From: an uncultured Bacilli bacterium
Lineage (GTDB): Bacteria > Bacillota_I > Bacilli_A > RF39 > UBA660
Length of the DNA stretch: 32,410 nucleotides
Reading direction: 5' to 3'
Assembly (NCBI GenBank): GCA_947632395.1
Contig: CANRPA010000008.1
Span: forward strand, 1-32,410
Of the stretch, positions 30,801 to 32,410 are shown one piece after another; positions within the stretch are counted from its first letter, which is position 1, and the number at the start of each line of letters is the position of its first letter. The translations under genes and the position numbers were made by a program. The notes under the pieces are model-generated. The model ran no database searches. It was not told the origin of the DNA and saw only the letters and a list, made by a program, of their open reading frames with translations.

Positions 30801-32410
30801 GCAGTACACTACATAAAAACTACTGTTGCTACTACAATAACATCAGCAGCCGTATCTGCAACAAACTGTGGAACAGGAACAGATCCATCATGTGGAAGTA
30901 ACCAACCGGTAAACAATACAACATCTCTTGTAGCTAATACATGGTACAAGATAAATGTAAGTACAATAACAGTAAAATTTGAATCAGAAGGAATTGTAAT
31001 AGCTTATACATACGATGCTAGCGGTAATAAAAAGAATAATAAAACTGACAGTGGAACAACTAGAAAAATAGATAGAACAGCTCCAACAATCACATTTGGA
31101 ACAAATGGAAATGGTACAGCAGCTAAATCACAAAGTAGTAAGATAACTGTATCTGACAGCGCATCTGGTGGAAATACTTCAAGTTATAAATATATATGGT
31201 CAACAAGTAATTCAGCAACTCCAACAACAGGATTCACATCTGGACAAACATATTCACAAACAAGTGGAAATGGAACATATTACTTAAGAGCAACAGCGTG
31301 TGACTTACTTGGAAACTGTACAACATCAACATCCGGAGCATTTAAGTTAGATAATACAGGTCCAACAATTTCATTTGGAACAAATGGAAATGGTACAGCA
31401 GCAAAATCACAAAGTAGTAAGATAACAGTAACAAATGACTCATATGGAGCAGATTTAAATACTTCAAGTTATAAGTATATATGGTCAACAAGTACAGCTG
31501 CAACCCCATCAACAGGATTCACATCTGGACAAACATATTCACAAACAAGTGGAAGTGGAACATACTACTTAAGAGCAACAGCGTGTGACACACTTGGAAA
31601 CTGTACGACATCAACGTCCGGAGCATTTAAGTTAGATAATACAGGTCCAACAATCGCATTTGGAACAAATGGAAATGGTACAGCGGCTAAATCACAAAGT
31701 AGTAAGATAACAGTAACAAATGATTCATATGGAGCAGGATTGAATACTTCAAGCTATAAATACATATGGTCAACAAGTAATTCAGCAGCGCCAACAACAG
31801 GATTCACATCTGGACAAACATATACACAACCAAATGGAAGTGGAACATACTATTTAAGAGCAACAGCGTGTGACACACTTGGAAACTGTACGACATCAAC
31901 ATCCGGAGCATTTAAGTTAGATAACACAGGTCCAACAATCGCATTTGGAACAAATGGAAACGCTACAGCGGCAAAATCACAAAGTAGTAAGATAACAGTA
32001 ACAAATGATTCATATGGAGCAGGATTGAATACTTCAAGTTATAAATATATATGGTCAACAAGTAATTCAGCAGCTCCAACAACAGGGTTCACATCTGGAC
32101 AAACATATACACAACCAAACGGAAGTGGAACATACTATTTAAGAGCAACAGCATGTGACACACTTGGAAACTGTACAACATCAACATCTGGAGCATTTAA
32201 GTTAGATAACACAGGTCCAACAATTTCATTTGGAACAAACGGAAATGGTACAGCAGCTAAATCACAAAGTAGTAAGATAACAGTAACAAATGATTCATAT
32301 GGAGCAGGATTGAATACTTCAAGCTATAAATACATATGGTCAACAAGTAATTCAGCAGCTCCAACAACAGGGTTCACATCTGGACAAACATATACACAAC
32401 CAAACGGAAG
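21810..32410 (+). CDS. Giant modular secreted protein with a type IV prepilin-like N-terminus and tandem Ig-like repeats (3' truncated by the window end)
   Basis: ATG at 21810 after AAAGGAAG. NIKAFTLMELLAVIVILAILALIAVPIVTGLIENSRKRAA is a class III signal/pilin N-terminus. The frame was checked at 21861, 23274, 24000, 27000, 30000 and 32400 and no stop was seen while reading it. Absent from the ORF track, presumably because there is no stop within the window. Confidence 0.88.
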   Translation, partial: MKQNIKFKKDKNTCNNIKAFTLMELLAVIVILAILALIAVPIVTGLIENSRKRAAYISAEGVLRTGKLYYSYNQLKFNEETGLIKFDCKDNKCISKELDYYNPQELDIDGQVGDGYIIGSKDGNFAFEFSMYGYCAYKHFGEDEIKVSSKDCDEIDVVDDATRPVIIEEKRSPFTSSNRITISYNIIENESKLIDVTCRYGEKEFNLDKTSNEVTDSQCTIRDIENGKTIYYEVCATDEGKNVTKPCLTGKATTNVIKIPTITLVNDPSTIQNQYYRQQVAQVRYSTEGVEHPQFFVYTSKDGFVKENVQVCETVADSLGNTEPGLPGTCSGSTTTLEGGKWYKVNGNIDITYSGNYDIGYMYAVLYDGTSYGKSVSADLNKTEDKGPVLTFVDTTSSTNSITVEFTGKDDQSGLNDDSFVCTIGGKTGKVTKVSGNQFESTYRCTAVGFTTTAAQNYSITIKDKVGNLSNNLTGSMSTKPVLAPDIAWQGYNHDLAEIESINGYVYEDRATVTYNDTNITSGQAIHYIKTTVATKTTAKVTATNCGTEDLPSCSGNSSSISEFAADTWYKINTNTITVRFEAEGSVIAYTYDASSNNNYKSGTTRKIDRTEPVLTLINTSSTTNSITVQFAATDAAVGFDMSGFSCKIGSIKGTVNKVSEGRYLCVAVGFTTTNAQTYDITLTDRLGTTSKTLTGNMSAKPVVAPDIVWQGYNHNLAEIESINGYVYEDRATVTYNDTDITSGQAVHYIKTTVATKTTANVTATACGTGELPSSCSGDPSSISEFAADTWYKINTNTITVRFEAEGSVIAYTYDASSNNNYKSGTTRKIDRTAPVLTLINTSSTTNSITVQFTATDAAVGFDMSGFSCKIGAIKGIVSNVSGSTYKCVSTGFTTTAAQTYDITLTDRLGTTSKTLTGSETPKAVAAPDIVWQGYNNSLSEIESINGYVYEDRATVTYNDTNITSGQAVHYIKTTVDTTTTANVTATACGTGDLPSCENNKSESTTSLVANTWYKINEGKLTVRFTSEGNITAYTYDASSNNNYKSGTTRKIDRTAPVLTLSGTSSTTNSITVQFTATDAAVGFDLSGFSCKIGSIKGTVSLVSGNTYKCVSTGFTTTAAQTYNITLTDRLGTTSIALTSSASTKEVSKPTIDWQGYNNTLSEIDSINGYVYEDRATVKYDDTNITSGQAEHYIMTTVETTTTATVSAINCGTAGTGNEPPTSCTGSPDNITTLKAKTWYRINANTLTVKFTAEGSVTAYTYDASDNKAYATGPTRKIDRTAPVLTLSSTSSTTNSITVQFTATDAAVGFDLSGFNCKIGSIKGTVSLVSGSTYQCTAVGFTTTTAQTYDITLTDRLGTKASLKTGNASTKEVSKPTIKWQGYNKSGAVIVDADKKDSINGYVYEDRATVTYDDTNITSGQAEHYILTTKKTTLTAGVSAIKCGAAQALSEPPTSCTGEASNTTAFEANTWYKVNANTVTVKFEAEGSVTAYTYDASDNRAYATGPTRKIDRTVPVLTLSSTSSTTNSITVQFIAADAAVGFDMSGFSCTIGGKKGTVSNVSGSTYNCISTGFTTTAAQNYTIGLTDRLGNVATNLTGNASTKEVSKPTIKWQGYNKSGAEIKVNSSDSINGYVYEDRATVTYIDTNITSGQAEHYIMTTVETTTTATVSAINCGTAGTGNEPPTSCTGSPDNITTLKAKTWYRINANTLTVKFTAEGSVTAYTYDASDNKAYATGPTRKIDRTMPSLSGASASSTTNSIVVKFTATDAAVGFDLSGFSCTIGGKKGTVSLVSGSIYQCTVIGFTTTAAQSYTIGLTDRLGNAATNLTGSVSPKAVSKPKITWQGYNKSGAEIKVNSSDSINGYVYEDRATVTYIDTDITSGQAEHYIKTNVNTVPTASVSAVKCGTGEEPPTSCTGSAVNTTAFEANTWYKVNASTVTVKFTAEGNIKAYTYDASDNKNYESGTTRKMDQTGPTLGSASVSSTTNSITVQFTATDAGAGFDLSGFKCTIGGKTGTVSNVSGSTYKCTATGFTTTTAQNYSIGLTDKLGNASTNLTGTGTAKEVSKPTITWKGYNKSGGEVASQNGYVYEDRATVTYIDTNITSGQAEHYILTDVRTVPTAGVPAVNCGTGEKPPTSCTGTPVNTTEFLAKTWYKVNASTVTVRFESEGSVSAYTYDASDNKAYATGPTRKIDITGPTLGSASVSSTTNSITVQFTATDAGAGFDANKFSCTIGGKTGTVSNVSGSTYKCTATGFTTTAAQSYTIGLTDRLGNAATNLTGTGTAKSITPPNISWQGYNKSGGTVASQNGYVYEDRATVTYIDTNITSGQAEHYIMTNVRTVPTASVSAVNCGATVPCTGTATNTTVFEANKWYKINASTITVRFDSAGGDVQAKTYDASGNNAGKTGTSRKIDKTGPVLTLSGTSSTTNSITVQFTATDAAAGFDTNKFSCTIGGKTGTVSLVSGTKYQCIAVGFPASTAQSYTIGLTDKLGNASNNLTGSVSTKGIEPIKITWQGYNKSGGTVAAQNGYVYEDRATVTYNDTNITSGQAVHYIKVDVRTALTTGVSAVNCGTGDKPPTSCTGSATNTTAFEANVWYKVNASTVTARFASAGNVTAYTYDASGNNASAAGTSRKIDITAPTLGSASVSSTTNSITVQFTATDTGAGFDLSGFSCTIGGKTGTVSNVSGSTYKCTATGFTTTTAQTYSITLKDKLGTVSSTLTNSASTKEVSKPTITWKGYNKSGGEVASQNGYVYDDRATVTYIDTNITSGQAEHYIKTDVKTIPTASVSAVNCGATKPCTGKAENTTVFEANTWYKINVSTITVKFNTKGNIEAYTYDASSNNNYNSGTSRQTDQIGPVLTLSSTSSTTNSITVQFTATDAASGFDANKFSCTIGGKTGTVSNVSGSTYKCTATGFTTTAAQSYTIGLTDKLGNASNNLTGSAAAKDITPPAIAWKGYNKSGAVIETSDKKDSINGYVYSDWATVTYNDANITSGQAVHYIKTTVATTITSAAVSATNCGTGTDPSCGSNQPVNNTTSLVANTWYKINVSTITVKFESEGIVIAYTYDASGNKKNNKTDSGTTRKIDRTAPTITFGTNGNGTAAKSQSSKITVSDSASGGNTSSYKYIWSTSNSATPTTGFTSGQTYSQTSGNGTYYLRATACDLLGNCTTSTSGAFKLDNTGPTISFGTNGNGTAAKSQSSKITVTNDSYGADLNTSSYKYIWSTSTAATPSTGFTSGQTYSQTSGSGTYYLRATACDTLGNCTTSTSGAFKLDNTGPTIAFGTNGNGTAAKSQSSKITVTNDSYGAGLNTSSYKYIWSTSNSAAPTTGFTSGQTYTQPNGSGTYYLRATACDTLGNCTTSTSGAFKLDNTGPTIAFGTNGNATAAKSQSSKITVTNDSYGAGLNTSSYKYIWSTSNSAAPTTGFTSGQTYTQPNGSGTYYLRATACDTLGNCTTSTSGAFKLDNTGPTISFGTNGNGTAAKSQSSKITVTNDSYGAGLNTSSYKYIWSTSNSAAPTTGFTSGQTYTQPNG
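22965..31082 (+). repeat. Tandem ~660-696 bp repeats (alternating alpha 'W[QK]GYN...' and beta 'GPVLTL..TSSTTNSITVQF' domains), 12 copies
   Basis: W[QK]GY codon positions: 23274, 23937, 24603, 25269, 25947, 26643, 27336, 28020, 28689, 29349, 30018, 30675. Spacings are 657-696 bp, all multiples of 3. A divergent unit precedes the array. Confidence 0.92.
31083..32410 (+). repeat. Tandem 285-bp (95-aa) repeats, at least 4 full copies plus a partial one, cut by the window end
   Basis: PTI[TSA]FGTNGN..AAKSQSSKITV...SYKYIWSTS...TGFTSGQTY...GTYYLRATACDTLGNCTTSTSGAFKLDNTG. The FGTNG TTT codon is at 31095, 31374, 31659, 31944 and 32229. Confidence 0.92.

Noticed and set aside
22965-32410. CRISPR-like array
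   Set aside because: Repeats are regularly spaced but 285-696 bp long, coding and in frame, with no short palindromic repeats or unique spacers.
21810-32410. Mycoplasma-like UGA=Trp recoding
   Set aside because: Trp is encoded by TGG throughout, and TGA ends the ATP-grasp and methyltransferase genes, so code 11 applies.

Overview
This AT-rich chromosomal window looks like an uncultured Bacilli/Mollicutes-related Firmicute (taxonomy inferred). TGA is used as a stop codon, e.g. after the ATP-grasp ligase and the methyltransferase, so genetic code 11 fits. From left to right it contains: (1) the 3' end of a secreted leucine-rich-repeat (BspA-like) protein; (2) a three-gene cassette of alanine-racemase-family racemase, ATP-grasp D-aspartate-ligase-like enzyme and AsnB/AsnH-like amidotransferase, probably for a D-Asx peptidoglycan cross-bridge; (3) the conserved secE-nusG-rplK-rplA-rplJ-rplL-methyltransferase-rpoB-rpoC cluster, with a probable L1-binding leader that resembles 23S rRNA, an L10 leader with attenuator, and a tandem pair of unknown membrane-anchored paralogs inserted between rplL and the methyltransferase; (4) a T-box-controlled pheS-pheT operon; (5) a giant ORF (21810 to beyond 32410, at least 3533 codons). 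The ORF track misses this giant ORF because it has no stop inside the window. It starts with a type IV prepilin N-terminus and continues into 12 tandem ~220-aa two-domain units, each with four conserved cysteines, followed by a second array of ~95-aa near-identical repeats. The modular giant prepilin-like protein, with DNA-level mosaicism between repeats, is the most interesting element. All calls come from reading the sequence; no database or structure search was run.
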